Shown: positions 25,937-35,133, counted from the first letter of the stretch. The stretch: 64,000 bases of DNA from Candidatus Gastranaerophilales bacterium (GCA_944326605.1 CALVEM010000006.1:48016-112015), one strand, 5' to 3'. The notes: generated by a model not told the origin, from the sequence alone. Program-made: numbers and translations.

Positions 25937-26209
25937 TTAACGGGTAATCTCCTTTTTCAAATTCTTTGTTTTATCTGTATCTTCAATAAATGTTGATTTG
26001 AAGAAAACAGTAGGCTGTACATTAAAAAAGTTTGAAAGATTAACAAGAACCTCACAGGAAATAAATGTTCTGCCTGTTTCAATTGCCGTAATAGATTTAC
26101 GTTCCAATCCAATAGCTTCAGCTAACTGTTCCTGCGTTAAGCCTTTAGCAGTTCTCAACAACTTTACATTTTTGCCAATATTTTTATTAACCTGATTGAC
26201 ATTTAACAT
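25937..26209 (-). CDS. XRE-family HTH regulator, single domain
   Basis: A 90-residue Cro/cI-type protein: NIGKNVKLLRTAKGLTQEQLAEAIGLERKSITAIETGRTFISCEVLVNLSNFFNVQPTVFF. A perfect inverted repeat TTTAACAT-n9-ATGTTAAA covers the start codon (26202-26226), a likely site for autorepression. It diverges from the DUF1796 gene. Confidence 0.85.
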   Translation of the reverse strand: MLNVNQVNKNIGKNVKLLRTAKGLTQEQLAEAIGLERKSITAIETGRTFISCEVLVNLSNFFNVQPTVFFKSTFIEDTDKTKNLKKEITR

Positions 26210-26226
26210 ATTAAAGACATGTTAAA
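26202..26226. promoter_or_regulatory. inverted-repeat operator over the HTH start codon
   Basis: TTTAACAT (26202-26209) and ATGTTAAA (26219-26226) are exact complements nine bases apart; the ATG of the minus-strand HTH gene lies in the first arm. Size and position fit an XRE dimer operator. Confidence 0.55.
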
Positions 26227-26296
26227 CTTTTTCTTTTGACTTTTCGAGCTTATTTCATTAGACTATACCTAATATAATACGACTAAGGAGACAACA

Positions 26297-27010
26297 ATGC
26301 TTAACCCTCTAAAACTAAAAATGATACTTTGTAAAATGCTCACTTTCTGGATAGTTCCTTCAGCTAAAAGAAAGCTTGTTAGAGAATTTTTATTCTGGTT
26401 TTCGTTTGAGGATTATTGCAGGTTTAAAAATGCCTGTTACACAATCGTTTCACTGGGTAACAGCTGTCTGACCAGAGCTTTGTCAGTTGCATCGGGCTTA
26501 AAACCGCGGCGATTTTACGGAGAAAAATCCTGCCCTTTTGATTTGTGCAGATGTAATGATATTAAAAGAATAACAGAGCTTATTGACAATGACTTTTCGG
26601 ATTTCTTTCAAAGCATTGATTTCGGTGCATTTCCGCATGATTTGGAATTGAGTTTGACACAGTTCAAAAAACGGTATCAAACAAGAATACAGAATTTTCT
26701 CGATATCCAAAATTCAGAAAAAACAGTTTATTATATCTATTCTAATTACGACAAAGTACCCGATACCGATGAAATAACAAGGTTATATCAAGTGTTAAAA
26801 ACAAAACGGGGCGCAAAATCGTTTGCACTTGTCATTTTGACAAACAGTTATATTGATGTTCCCGAAATTATCCAGATACCTTATGACATACAAATTAATG
26901 ACAGCAAAGCTATTGAGTATATTATTAACAGGTATCAGAATTATAATAATAAATATACGGTATTTTGTGATTATATGAAAGAAAAGTTAAAAGAAATTAT
27001 TCACCCATAA
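26297..27010 (+). CDS. DUF1796 family, putative papain-like cysteine peptidase
   Basis: ATG after AAGGAGACAACA. The hallmark of DUF1796 is seen: TIVSLGNSCLTRALSVASGLKPRRFYGEKSCPFDLC (about 45-83), with the candidate catalytic cysteine in GNSC and the following P-F-D. The later VYYIYSNYDKVPD and FALVILTNS strands fit the family's second half, including a possible histidine/aspartate region near the end. Members usually sit near polysaccharide genes; here the neighbour is a convergent HIT gene, overlapping by 14 bp. Activity unproven. Confidence 0.7.
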   Translation: MLNPLKLKMILCKMLTFWIVPSAKRKLVREFLFWFSFEDYCRFKNACYTIVSLGNSCLTRALSVASGLKPRRFYGEKSCPFDLCRCNDIKRITELIDNDFSDFFQSIDFGAFPHDLELSLTQFKKRYQTRIQNFLDIQNSEKTVYYIYSNYDKVPDTDEITRLYQVLKTKRGAKSFALVILTNSYIDVPEIIQIPYDIQINDSKAIEYIINRYQNYNNKYTVFCDYMKEKLKEIIHP

Positions 27011-27308
27011 TATGTAAATGAAGGTGAAAAACTTCCTGACCTGCTTCTTTGCCTGTGTTAATCAATGTTTTGTAAGATTTTAAACCGATTTTTTTAGTTG
27101 TTTCTCTAACAGCTGCAAGCAATTCGCCCATAAGATTTCTGTCCTTGAGTTCGTTTAAAGACGCAACATGAACCTTTGGAACTACAAGCAAATGCACCGG
27201 AGCTTTCGGATTGATATCTTTAAACACAACGACATATTCATTTTCATAAATAAATTCCGTATTAAATTCCCCATTAATTATTTTACAAAAAATGCAATCT
27301 TCTGACAT
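26997..27308 (-). CDS. HIT-family nucleotide hydrolase (HinT-like)
   Basis: A 103-residue histidine-triad protein: CIFCKIINGEFNTEFIYENEYVVVFKDINPKAPVHLLVVPKVHVASL, then GQEVFHLHLHIMGE with the H-x-H-x-H triad at about 97-101. Zinc-binding CxxC at the start. It ends two to ten residues earlier than many HinT proteins but keeps all catalytic residues. AGGAGAA ribosome binding site. Confidence 0.93.
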   Translation of the reverse strand: MSEDCIFCKIINGEFNTEFIYENEYVVVFKDINPKAPVHLLVVPKVHVASLNELKDRNLMGELLAAVRETTKKIGLKSYKTLINTGKEAGQEVFHLHLHIMGE

Positions 27309-27472
27309 ATTTCTATTATTCTCCTATTTATCTTAGCGCCTTAAGGCCTCAGTATCTTAGTAGCCTATTAAAATTATATCTTAAAAAAATGTAAACTGAC
27401 TTGCCATTTTATTTTATGTAAAGTAAAATAAATATTACAGGAGAAAATCCTTTGGGGAGGAATTAGATATTT

Positions 27473-28651
27473 ATGCCGGAATTAGCAAGACAACAGTACA
27501 ATAACAGCTATACCCGATACACTTACCCGCGTCAAAGTATTCAACATACTCAAAGACGCACGCAAACACCGGCACAACCGGTACACATAAGACATAAAGC
27601 TAATCAAAAAAAAATTGAACGCAACTATTTTATACACAGAATTATTTCCGTTGCAGTAGTTGCTTTACTCGGCTTTTCGGTTCTTCCTTACGGATTTAAC
27701 AAGGTAACCAGATTTATGCTTAATCCTACGCCTTATAAGGAAGTCAAAGCAGACTATCAACAAATTTTATTTCCGACATCAAATTACCTTGCTAACCACT
27801 GGTTTTTGGGAGAAAGATCTCTGGAGGGAGCAGAGGTTAAAAAACCGCAAATGACCGCTTTAACAGAAGGTTCAAGGCTGACAGGACTTGAAAATCAGCT
27901 GGCAAATCTTGCTTCAATGTACCCGTCAATTCATCCGTCAATTTATGTTTGGGATTATGAAACAGGGAATTATGCTGATATTAATGCAGATGAAATTTTT
28001 CCGACCGCAAGTATTATTAAATTACCCGTACTTGTACAGCTTTTCCGCTCAATAGAAAAAAATCAGCTCACAATTTATGATGAAATGCCTCTGACAGAAT
28101 ACTACAGAACAGAAGGTTCCGGCAGTCTGCAATTCAAGGCCGCAAATTCAAAATATTCAATTGATACCCTTGCCAGAATGATGATAACAGAATCTGATAA
28201 TTCGGCAACAAATATGATTATGTCAAAACTCGGGGCTATGCCTGATATTAATTCCGGCATAAGACAATGGGGGTTGAAACATACTTATGTAAAAACCTGG
28301 CTTCCTGATCTGGGGGGAACAAACCATTCAACAGCGCGGGATATGGCAACAATTCTTTATAACATAGATAACCCTAATTTCTTGAGTACATCCTCCCGTG
28401 AAAAAATATTTGATTATATGGGGCATGTTCATAACAACCGTCTTATTGCGGCAGGTTTGCCGTCAGGTGCAAATTTCCTCCACAAGACAGGCGACATCGG
28501 AAAAATGCTCGGAGATGCCGGAATTGTTTATGCGCCGAACGGTAAAAAATATATTGTTGTAATTTTTGCACACCGTCCGCACAATTCTCCGCTCGGAAAA
28601 GAATTTATTGTAAAAGCTTCTGAAATAATTTACAACAACATGGTGTACTAA
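27473..28651 (+). CDS. membrane-anchored class A beta-lactamase-like serine hydrolase
   Basis: GGGGAGGA precedes ATG 27473. A basic, proline/glutamine-rich cytoplasmic segment (1-62) is followed by one membrane helix (IISVAVVALLGFSVLP) and an external domain. Active-site motifs: TASIIKLP with S-x-x-K at about 180-183, ESDNSATN with S-D-N near 242, and LHKTGDIG with K-T-G near 338. An E-x-x-L-N general base typical of true class A beta-lactamases is not evident, so it may be a cell-wall-related peptidase rather than a resistance enzyme. LdpA gene follows after one base. Confidence 0.8.
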   Translation: MPELARQQYNNSYTRYTYPRQSIQHTQRRTQTPAQPVHIRHKANQKKIERNYFIHRIISVAVVALLGFSVLPYGFNKVTRFMLNPTPYKEVKADYQQILFPTSNYLANHWFLGERSLEGAEVKKPQMTALTEGSRLTGLENQLANLASMYPSIHPSIYVWDYETGNYADINADEIFPTASIIKLPVLVQLFRSIEKNQLTIYDEMPLTEYYRTEGSGSLQFKAANSKYSIDTLARMMITESDNSATNMIMSKLGAMPDINSGIRQWGLKHTYVKTWLPDLGGTNHSTARDMATILYNIDNPNFLSTSSREKIFDYMGHVHNNRLIAAGLPSGANFLHKTGDIGKMLGDAGIVYAPNGKKYIVVIFAHRPHNSPLGKEFIVKASEIIYNNMVY

Positions 28652-28652
28652 T

Positions 28653-29582
28653 ATGCTAAAGGAGCTTTTGGACAGCGGAAAATGTTTTAAGCTTGTATGC
28701 GGAGCAGGCAATGAAGACGCTTTGGAAGTTGAAAAACTCGTTGCTTTATATTCAGCTGCAGGCTGTAAATTTTTTGACCTTTCTGCAAAGCCTGAAATTG
28801 TTGATGCCGCAAAACGAGGACTTCAAGGAAGAGAAGGTTATTTGTGTGTAAGTGTCGGGATAAAGGGAGATCCGCATATCAGAAAAGCACAAATAGATTA
28901 CGAAAAGTGTTCAGGCTGCCACAAATGCGAAGAAATTTGTCCGCAAAAGACAATTAAACACTGTAAAGTGCTCGCGGCTCGCTGCATCGGCTGCGGAAGA
29001 TGTTTTTCGGTTTGCAAACACGGAGCAATTTCTTTCAGGGAGGAAAATTTAGACCTGAAAGAAATTCTTTTACCCCTGATTGAAAAAGGAATTGACTGTA
29101 TAGAACTTCACGCAATGGGGGAAAATATTGAGGAAGCTCTTGAAAAATGGAATTATATAAACGAGATTTATTCGGGAATACTGAGTATCTGCACTGCCCG
29201 CGGACATTTGAGCGAAGAAAAAATGCTTGAGCTTATCAAAAAAATGACAGAAAACCGCAAACCCTGCACAACAATCGTTCAGGCGGACGGATTTCCGATG
29301 AGCGGCGGAAAAGATGATTACAAAACAACTCTGCAGGCAGTTGCGACAGCCGAAATTGTCCAGAATGCAAAACTTCCGGTCTATATAATGCTTTCAGGCG
29401 GAACAAATTCAAAAACTGCAGAACTTGCTAATATGTGCGGAATTAATTATAACGGAATTGCTATAGGGAGTTTTGCCAGAAAAATAGTCAGCAAATATAT
29501 CGAAAGAGAAGATTTTTTAAGAAACAAATACGTGTTTGATGAAGCTGTTAATATTGCCAAAACACTTATTCAATCTCTTTAA
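28653..29582 (+). CDS. ldpA: LdpA-like protein with two [4Fe-4S] clusters
   Basis: Residues 1-60 match the cyanobacterial LdpA start: KCFKLVCGAGNEDALEVEKLVALYSAAGCKFFDLSAKPEIVDAAKRGL. A bacterial ferredoxin module follows, with CSGCHKCEEICP (about 88-99) and CIGCGRCFSVCK (about 112-123), then a TIM-barrel-like C-terminal domain with TTIVQADGFPMSGGKDDYKTT and MLSGGTNSKTAELA. In Synechococcus, LdpA senses redox state for the circadian clock. No kai or photosynthesis gene is seen here, so its role in this lineage is open. It overlaps the convergent LuxR-type gene by 17 bp. Confidence 0.82.
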   Translation: MLKELLDSGKCFKLVCGAGNEDALEVEKLVALYSAAGCKFFDLSAKPEIVDAAKRGLQGREGYLCVSVGIKGDPHIRKAQIDYEKCSGCHKCEEICPQKTIKHCKVLAARCIGCGRCFSVCKHGAISFREENLDLKEILLPLIEKGIDCIELHAMGENIEEALEKWNYINEIYSGILSICTARGHLSEEKMLELIKKMTENRKPCTTIVQADGFPMSGGKDDYKTTLQAVATAEIVQNAKLPVYIMLSGGTNSKTAELANMCGINYNGIAIGSFARKIVSKYIEREDFLRNKYVFDEAVNIAKTLIQSL

Positions 29583-29787
29583 AATACCCGCCCGCAGCAA
29601 GAAGAAATACTGCATTTATCCTGTTAACAGCTCCGAGTTTATTCATAATTGATGATACATAGTATTTAACCGTATGGCGGCTTATGTGTAAAATATCACC
29701 TATTTCAGCATTTGTGTAACCGTATTTTAACTGCTCTATAATTTTTTGTTCAATCTCTTTAAACGCAATATGTTTACTGTAGACCAT
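29566..29787 (-). CDS. stand-alone LuxR/GerE-type HTH protein
   Basis: A 73-residue protein made only of a GerE helix-turn-helix: FKEIEQKIIEQLKYGYTNAEIGDILHISRHTVKYYVSSIMNKLGAVNRINAV. The pattern T-N-A-E-I-G...S-x-x-T-V-K-x-x-x-x-x-I-x-x-K-L is complete. No receiver or sensor domain; it may act with a separate response regulator. Convergent with ldpA. Confidence 0.85.
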   Translation of the reverse strand: MVYSKHIAFKEIEQKIIEQLKYGYTNAEIGDILHISRHTVKYYVSSIMNKLGAVNRINAVFLLAAGGYFKEIE

Positions 29788-29888
29788 TATTTATTTCCTT
29801 TAAGTTTTAAAAAGTATACTGGCAATATATATAACAATATTACTACCATTTAGTAATTGCTTAGTCAAGATTTTATAATAAATTAACC

Positions 29889-30110
29889 ATGATTGACAGG
29901 AATACTTATAAAAAACTTGGTGCTAAGATAGCTTATCTAAGAAAAAGTAAACGGTATTCTCAAGAAAGATTCGCAGAAAAAATAGACATAAGTGAAATCT
30001 ACATGGGACAAATAGAAAGAGGCGAAGCAAATCCTACTCTGGAAAAACTGATTGCAATAGCAGGAGCACTCGGAGTAGAGATGAGAGAATTGTTTACTTT
30101 TTCGTTTTAA
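29889..30110 (+). CDS. XRE-family HTH regulator, single domain
   Basis: A 73-residue Cro/cI protein: KLGAKIAYLRKSKRYSQERFAEKIDISEIYMGQIERGEANPTLEKLIAIAGALGVEMREL. TATAAT lies nine bases before the ATG. It is upstream of clpB, in the same direction, separated by about 100 bp that contain a clpB promoter. Confidence 0.88.
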   Translation: MIDRNTYKKLGAKIAYLRKSKRYSQERFAEKIDISEIYMGQIERGEANPTLEKLIAIAGALGVEMRELFTFSF

Positions 30111-30125
30111 ATTATCTAAACATTT

Positions 30126-30154
30126 TTGATTTTAAATTTAAGCAATTGTATAAT
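30126..30154 (+). promoter_or_regulatory. clpB promoter
   Basis: TTGATT (30126-30131), 17 nt, TATAAT (30149-30154). Start of transcription near 30161, leader about 48 nt, GAGAAAGGG ribosome binding site. No CIRCE or CtsR-type operator is seen. Confidence 0.7.
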
Positions 30155-30208
30155 TGGTTAATAAGATAAAAATTTAATTGTCAATCACGTACGAGAAAGG
30201 GTATAAAA

Positions 30209-32842
30209 ATGCTTTTAACTGACCATGTTCAGGCAATAATCAAGTCAGCCAAGTCAATTGTCGCCGCAAGAAATTTTCCGGAACTTGCGCCGGAACATTT
30301 AATGCTTGCTTTAATGCTGGATCAAAATGACTTACCCAAAATTTTGTTTGAACGTGTAGGTGCCGATAATCCGCAAATTGTTGACAGGTTAAATAACTAT
30401 CTTTCCAAACGCGCTTACTACGCAAGAGGCAAGTTTTCCGATGTGAGACTTTCCGCTGATACCATTGCCGTTATGAATATCGCAAGTAATGAAGCTGAAA
30501 AAAGAAATGATGAGCAGGTCAGTATTGAACATCTTATGCTTGCACTTTTCAGAATTGATAACAAAATCTTAAATTATCTCTGGGAACAGAGCGGAATAAA
30601 CAGGCTTGAACTATATGAAAAAATGACCGAGGAAGTTAATAATATTGTAAATGTTGAAGAAACTCAAACAGATACAACAGGAACAGCGCAAACGGACAAA
30701 CCTGAACCAAAAACCGTTAAATCAGATATTAAAAACAGCAAGAAAAACGATGCACTTGAAAAATACACAACAGATCTGACTGAATGTGCAAAAAATAACA
30801 AACTTGATCCGGTTATAGGCAGAGATGATGAAATCCGCCGTACAATACAAATCTTAAACAGACGTTCCAAAAATAACCCTGTAATTATAGGCGAACCGGG
30901 TGTCGGTAAAACTGCAATTATAGAAGGACTTGCACAGCGTATTGTATCAGGAGATGTTCCGGAAAGTCTTAAAAATGATAAAATACTTGCACTTGATTTA
31001 GGAGCAATGCTTGCCGGTGCCTCTTACAGAGGGGAATTTGAAGAACGTTTAAAATCGGTTTTAAAAGCAATCGAAGAAAAATCCGATGACTTAATTTTGT
31101 TTATAGATGAAATCCATACAATTATGGGAGCGGGTTCATCAGAAGGCGGAGCGGATGCGGGCAATCTCTTAAAACCGATGCTTGCAAGAGGAGGAATAAG
31201 AGTAATAGGCGCCACAACAACAGACGAATACAGGCAGTATATTGAAAAAGACAAAGCTATGGAACGCCGTTTTCAGCCGGTTGTAGCCGACGAACCGTCT
31301 GTTGAAACAACAATAAGCATACTTAGAGGCTTGAAAGATAAATATGAGGGTTACCACGGGATTAAAATTATGGACAGCGCAATTGTGGCTGCCGTAAAGC
31401 TTTCACACAGATACATTGCAGACAGACACCTTCCCGATAAAGCTATTGACCTGCTGGATGAAGCAGCGTCGGCTCTCAGGATAGAAATTGACACAATGCC
31501 CGAAGAAATAGACGCTTTCATCCGCGAAAAAATGCAGCTTGAAATGAATAAAAAAGCTCTTGAAAAAGACGGTTCCGCAGAAGCTCTGAAAAAAGCCGAA
31601 AAGTTAACTAAAAAAATATCTGATATTGAAGGCAAAATAAATAAATTAAAAGAACAATGGCTTAATGAAAAGAAAGTAATAGATTCTACAGCAGCCGTAA
31701 AACGTAATATTGAAAAACTAAAATCGCAAATTGAAATGTCAAAGAAAAATCCTGCAATGACAGCATCACTTGAGGTCAAATACAGCCAGATGCTTGATAT
31801 GGAAAAAAAGCTCAATCAGATTCAAAGTCAGTCAGGTAAAAAAAGACTGATTAAAGAAGAAGTCGATGAGGACGATATTGCCTCAATTGTTGCAAAATGG
31901 ACAGGAATTCCGGTTAACAGACTTATGGAAGACGAGTCAAAAAAATTAATCGGTATGGAAGAAGTTATGCACAGACGTGTAATAGGACAGAACGAAGCCG
32001 TTACAAAAATCGCAAACGCAATACGCCTGTCACGTTCAGGACTGCGTGATCCAAAACGCCCGATAGGCACATTCTTCTTCTTAGGTCCGACAGGTGTCGG
32101 GAAAACAGAACTCGGCAAAACACTTGCCTATATACTATTTAACGACGAAGACGCACTTGTGCGCATTGATATGTCGGAATTTATGGAAAAAGCTGCAATA
32201 TCAAGGTTAGTCGGCGCTACCGCAGGTTATGTAGGCTATGAAGAAGGCGGTCAGCTCACAGAAGCCGTCCGGAGAAAACCGTATTCGGTTGTTCTGTTTG
32301 ATGAAGTTGAAAAAGCACATCCTGATATATTCAACCTTATGCTTCAGATGTTTGATGACGGACGCTTAACAGACGGTCAGGGAAGGCTTATTGATTTTAA
32401 AAATACGGTTATAATCATGACAAGCAACCTCGGAAGCGATATTATTCTTAATGAAAGCCTCCCGGAAAACGAAAAAAAAGAGGAATTAAACAAGGCTTTA
32501 AGACAAAAATTCAAGCCAGAATTTCTGAACCGTATCGATGAAATCATAATGTTTAAGCCGCTGACGCTTGAAGAACTGAAAAGCATTGTAGATATTCAGA
32601 CAAATTCACTCAAAAAGCGTTTGCTTGAGCAAAATATTGAGCTTGAATTGACTGATACCGCAAAAGATCATCTGGCAGATGAAGGTTACGAACCGCTTTT
32701 TGGAGCAAGACCTTTAAAACGTGTAATAAGACAGCTTGTTGAAATTCCGCTTTCCATGAAAATTCTTGAAGGCGAATTCAAAAAAGGCGACAGAATAGAA
32801 GTCGGACTTGAAAATAACAAGCTTATATTCAGTAAAATTTAA
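30209..32842 (+). CDS. clpB: ClpB-type AAA+ disaggregase
   Basis: An 877-residue Hsp100. Clp_N repeats at 1-150; a variable linker (about 150-185); NBD1 with GEPGVGKT (228-235) and DEIHTIMGAG; a coiled-coil middle domain of about 125 residues (roughly 427-555); NBD2 with GPTGVGKT (about 627-634), SRLVGATAGYVGYEEGGQLTEAVRR and VLFDEVEKAHPDIF; and a D2-small domain ending in FGARPLKRVIRQ. The long middle domain and absence of an I/L-G-F ClpP loop indicate ClpB rather than ClpC or ClpA. The pore loop has ATAGYVGY where APPGYVGY is usual. It works with DnaK to recover aggregated protein. Confidence 0.92.
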   Translation: MLLTDHVQAIIKSAKSIVAARNFPELAPEHLMLALMLDQNDLPKILFERVGADNPQIVDRLNNYLSKRAYYARGKFSDVRLSADTIAVMNIASNEAEKRNDEQVSIEHLMLALFRIDNKILNYLWEQSGINRLELYEKMTEEVNNIVNVEETQTDTTGTAQTDKPEPKTVKSDIKNSKKNDALEKYTTDLTECAKNNKLDPVIGRDDEIRRTIQILNRRSKNNPVIIGEPGVGKTAIIEGLAQRIVSGDVPESLKNDKILALDLGAMLAGASYRGEFEERLKSVLKAIEEKSDDLILFIDEIHTIMGAGSSEGGADAGNLLKPMLARGGIRVIGATTTDEYRQYIEKDKAMERRFQPVVADEPSVETTISILRGLKDKYEGYHGIKIMDSAIVAAVKLSHRYIADRHLPDKAIDLLDEAASALRIEIDTMPEEIDAFIREKMQLEMNKKALEKDGSAEALKKAEKLTKKISDIEGKINKLKEQWLNEKKVIDSTAAVKRNIEKLKSQIEMSKKNPAMTASLEVKYSQMLDMEKKLNQIQSQSGKKRLIKEEVDEDDIASIVAKWTGIPVNRLMEDESKKLIGMEEVMHRRVIGQNEAVTKIANAIRLSRSGLRDPKRPIGTFFFLGPTGVGKTELGKTLAYILFNDEDALVRIDMSEFMEKAAISRLVGATAGYVGYEEGGQLTEAVRRKPYSVVLFDEVEKAHPDIFNLMLQMFDDGRLTDGQGRLIDFKNTVIIMTSNLGSDIILNESLPENEKKEELNKALRQKFKPEFLNRIDEIIMFKPLTLEELKSIVDIQTNSLKKRLLEQNIELELTDTAKDHLADEGYEPLFGARPLKRVIRQLVEIPLSMKILEGEFKKGDRIEVGLENNKLIFSKI

Positions 32843-32849
32843 ACAACAA

Positions 32850-32874
32850 AAAGCCGGTATTAAATACCGGCTTT
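32850..32874. terminator. terminator after clpB
   Basis: Stem AAAGCCGGTAT/ATACCGGCTTT with TAA loop, eight bases past the clpB stop. It can also serve the convergent small gene at 32909-33043. Confidence 0.8.
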
Positions 32875-32908
32875 ACAAATCCTAATCAACTTCTATGCTC
32901 TGCAATTG

Positions 32909-33043
32909 TTATTTGGCAATTGCATCTTCTGTCTCTTCAATCTTTTTCATAACTTCATCAATCTGTTCACGGAGATATTCCATGAACATTCCGATTTCTT
33001 GCTTAAAACTGTATACTCCGGGCCAAGATATATATCCGTACAT
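32909..33043 (-). CDS. 44-residue amphipathic small protein
   Basis: ATG 33043 is preceded by AGAAAGGA eight bases upstream. The peptide begins MYGYISWPGVYSFKQEIG and continues as a charged amphipathic helix (MEYLREQIDEVMKKIEE), ending DAIAK. No family recognised. Ribosome binding site, codon use and the terminator beyond its stop make it likely to be expressed. Confidence 0.55.
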   Translation of the reverse strand: MYGYISWPGVYSFKQEIGMFMEYLREQIDEVMKKIEETEDAIAK

Positions 33044-33142
33044 ATTGCAAATCCTTTCTAACAGTAAATGAAAACTGTTTTTTGTCTAACCTTTCAACAA
33101 TTTATGTATCGGATATTCTGCAGAAAAACTTTAGGGATTTAA

Positions 33143-33532
33143 TCAATCATTTAATAATTTGTTACAATATTCTTTTATGTCATTACATCTGTATTTAGGA
33201 ATATAGTCAACCGAATAATTTTCAGCAATTTGTCTTATATTGCCTGTTGCGGAAATTATAATAATTTTTGTATTTTTATATTCTTTGAAAAATTTTATCT
33301 GTTTTATAAACCATTCACCTGCATAAAGCGGGAGGAAATCTGGTTCCATCTGCATATCAGTTAAAATAAAATCATAGGGCGCATCAATTGATGACATTAA
33401 CTTTTCCACACCCTCTTTTGCTGAGGATGCAGTGTCAATTTCAACATCATTTTTTAAAACTTCTCTTACCGCATCTTTATGATACAGTATCCATTTACTC
33501 GAATCATCAACGATTAAAACTCTTTTTTTCAT
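33143..33532 (-). CDS. CheY-like stand-alone response regulator
   Basis: A 129-residue receiver domain: VLIVDDSSKW supplies the acidic pair, FILTDMQMEPDFLPL the phosphorylated aspartate (about 59), IIISATGNIRQIAE the switch serine/threonine, and DYIPKYRC the conserved lysine. A five-residue insertion follows the phosphorylated aspartate. No output domain and no adjacent histidine kinase. A HEAT-like gene lies upstream in the same direction. Confidence 0.85.
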   Translation of the reverse strand: MKKRVLIVDDSSKWILYHKDAVREVLKNDVEIDTASSAKEGVEKLMSSIDAPYDFILTDMQMEPDFLPLYAGEWFIKQIKFFKEYKNTKIIIISATGNIRQIAENYSVDYIPKYRCNDIKEYCNKLLND

Positions 33533-33561
33533 ACAATTTATTATAACATAGTTTTTAACGT

Positions 33562-34731
33562 CTACAATGAACGAATAATTGCTTTAATATTTATATCGGA
33601 AACTTTTAACAATGCAACGGTTTTTGCGGTTTCGTCAAGCGCACCGAGTGATTTTAAAACTTCTGCGGTTTTCAATATAAGAGTTTGATTGCTTGATTTT
33701 AAAAGTTCTTTTACAGCAAATATGTCAGTTGCAAATTCAAGTGCAGTATAAACAAACGGACTGTTCTCGTTCAATTCTTCGTTTACATATTTTTCGAGAT
33801 CTTTCTTATTCACACTTTTAAGCAGTTTTTTTATATCCTGAACTTCATTTTTTGTGTCTTTATCTTCATCAAACAGATATTCATCATTTTCAGTCAGAAC
33901 ATCAAATTTTTCTTTAGCGTTCAAAATAACGATTGCACCTTTGCTGTCGTTAAAGTTGTGGATTAATCGTTCAAACACGTCAAACAGTTCATAATCAAAG
34001 ACAACAGAAAGCGGAAAAATTTCGCCGAGACCGTTTATAATATTATTTAAAACAAGCAGACCATCCTCATACCGGTTGTCAAGAAGTTCAAAAATACTGA
34101 CTAAATATGGTATTTCTCCTGCAATATTTTCAGCCATAGCAGAATTTTTCATAGCATCAAGAATAGCACTGACAGCTTGTTTATCTCCGTAAGAAACGAG
34201 AAATTTTACAGCAGACAGCTGTTCAAAATCATCAGAACTTTTGAGTTTTTCTAAAGCTTCATTATAGGCTTCTCTGTCATTAGAAGCGCCGAGAGCCGCA
34301 GCGCAGTTATGAGCAAGGAATTCATTATCCGAGTATGCGTATTTTTTTAAACAATCAAATGCAAGCGGGTCTTGAATGTATGTAAAATACTTTGCGGCAT
34401 AAGTTTTTTCATCAACCGTGCCATTTTCAAACTTTTCGAGCATAATATCGGTTAAATCGTCATCCGCGTATTTTACAAGTGAATTTACTATGACATCCTC
34501 ATAAGACGGTGAATAATATTTCAAAAACTGAAGAAGATTTTTGTAATTAGTTTCATTAACGGCATTTCCAATCCTTTCAGCCGTATTTTGTTTCACAAAA
34601 TCAAATAAAAAACCGTCGCTTTCAATGAGTTCATTAAAAAGCTCAACGTCCGGCTTATTTACCAGATCCTGCGCTGCGGCTTCATAATCACTTTTATTCT
34701 TGCCGGTAAGTTTTTTTAATTGTTCGGTCAT
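33562..34731 (-). CDS. HEAT-repeat-like helical protein
   Basis: A 389-residue all-helical protein with repeated pairs such as LTDIMLEKFENGTVDEKTYAAKYFTYIQDPLAFDCLKKYAYSDNEFLAHNCAAALGAS and EQLSAVKFLVSYGDKQAVSAILDAMKNS. The spacing of about 35 residues and the A-A-x-x-L patterns fit HEAT repeats. No signal or membrane segment. It precedes the response regulator by 30 bp, suggesting a shared transcript and possibly a protein-binding role with it. Confidence 0.6.
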   Translation of the reverse strand: MTEQLKKLTGKNKSDYEAAAQDLVNKPDVELFNELIESDGFLFDFVKQNTAERIGNAVNETNYKNLLQFLKYYSPSYEDVIVNSLVKYADDDLTDIMLEKFENGTVDEKTYAAKYFTYIQDPLAFDCLKKYAYSDNEFLAHNCAAALGASNDREAYNEALEKLKSSDDFEQLSAVKFLVSYGDKQAVSAILDAMKNSAMAENIAGEIPYLVSIFELLDNRYEDGLLVLNNIINGLGEIFPLSVVFDYELFDVFERLIHNFNDSKGAIVILNAKEKFDVLTENDEYLFDEDKDTKNEVQDIKKLLKSVNKKDLEKYVNEELNENSPFVYTALEFATDIFAVKELLKSSNQTLILKTAEVLKSLGALDETAKTVALLKVSDINIKAIIRSL

Positions 34732-34833
34732 AAAAAATCCTTTACAAATTTATTATACAGGTTTTCGCTGAATATTTCAATGTTATTATCATTTCATATG
34801 GAGCCAAAATGTATTCAAATGTTTCATAATAAT

Positions 34834-35133
34834 TTAAAATAATAAACTGCAATCTTGATATTCAGACAAAACTCTTAAAATACAGATTTTATCAGCCTGT
34901 ATATTATAAACAATTGTATAACCCCATTTTATTGTAAAAAATAAGACATCTTCATCTGTATATTCAGGTCTTTTCCTGCCCATTTTAGGAAACTCAGATA
35001 AATATATAAAAATCTTTTTTAAATTTTTTGCAAACTCATAAGCAGATTTTTTATTGTCCGTTCGTATATATTCAACAATTCCGCTAATATCTGCCTGTGC
35101 TTCGGCGGTCGTTATAACAGTAAGTTTACTCAT
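34834..35133 (-). CDS. parE: RelE/ParE-superfamily toxin
   Basis: A 99-residue ParE-type protein: TAEAQADISGIVEYIRTDNKKSAYEFAKNLKKIFIYLSEFPKMGRKRPEYTDEDVLFFTIKWGYTIVYNIQADKICILRVLSEYQD. The strand pattern ending I-x-I-L-R-V-L is typical. It overlaps the antitoxin gene by eight bases. ParE proteins poison DNA gyrase and RelE proteins cut mRNA; which applies cannot be told from sequence. Confidence 0.85.
   Translation of the reverse strand: MSKLTVITTAEAQADISGIVEYIRTDNKKSAYEFAKNLKKIFIYLSEFPKMGRKRPEYTDEDVLFFTIKWGYTIVYNIQADKICILRVLSEYQDCSLLF

Noticed and set aside
30209..32842. ClpC or ClpA identity for the Hsp100 gene
   Set aside because: The ~125-residue middle domain and lack of a ClpP-binding loop fit ClpB.
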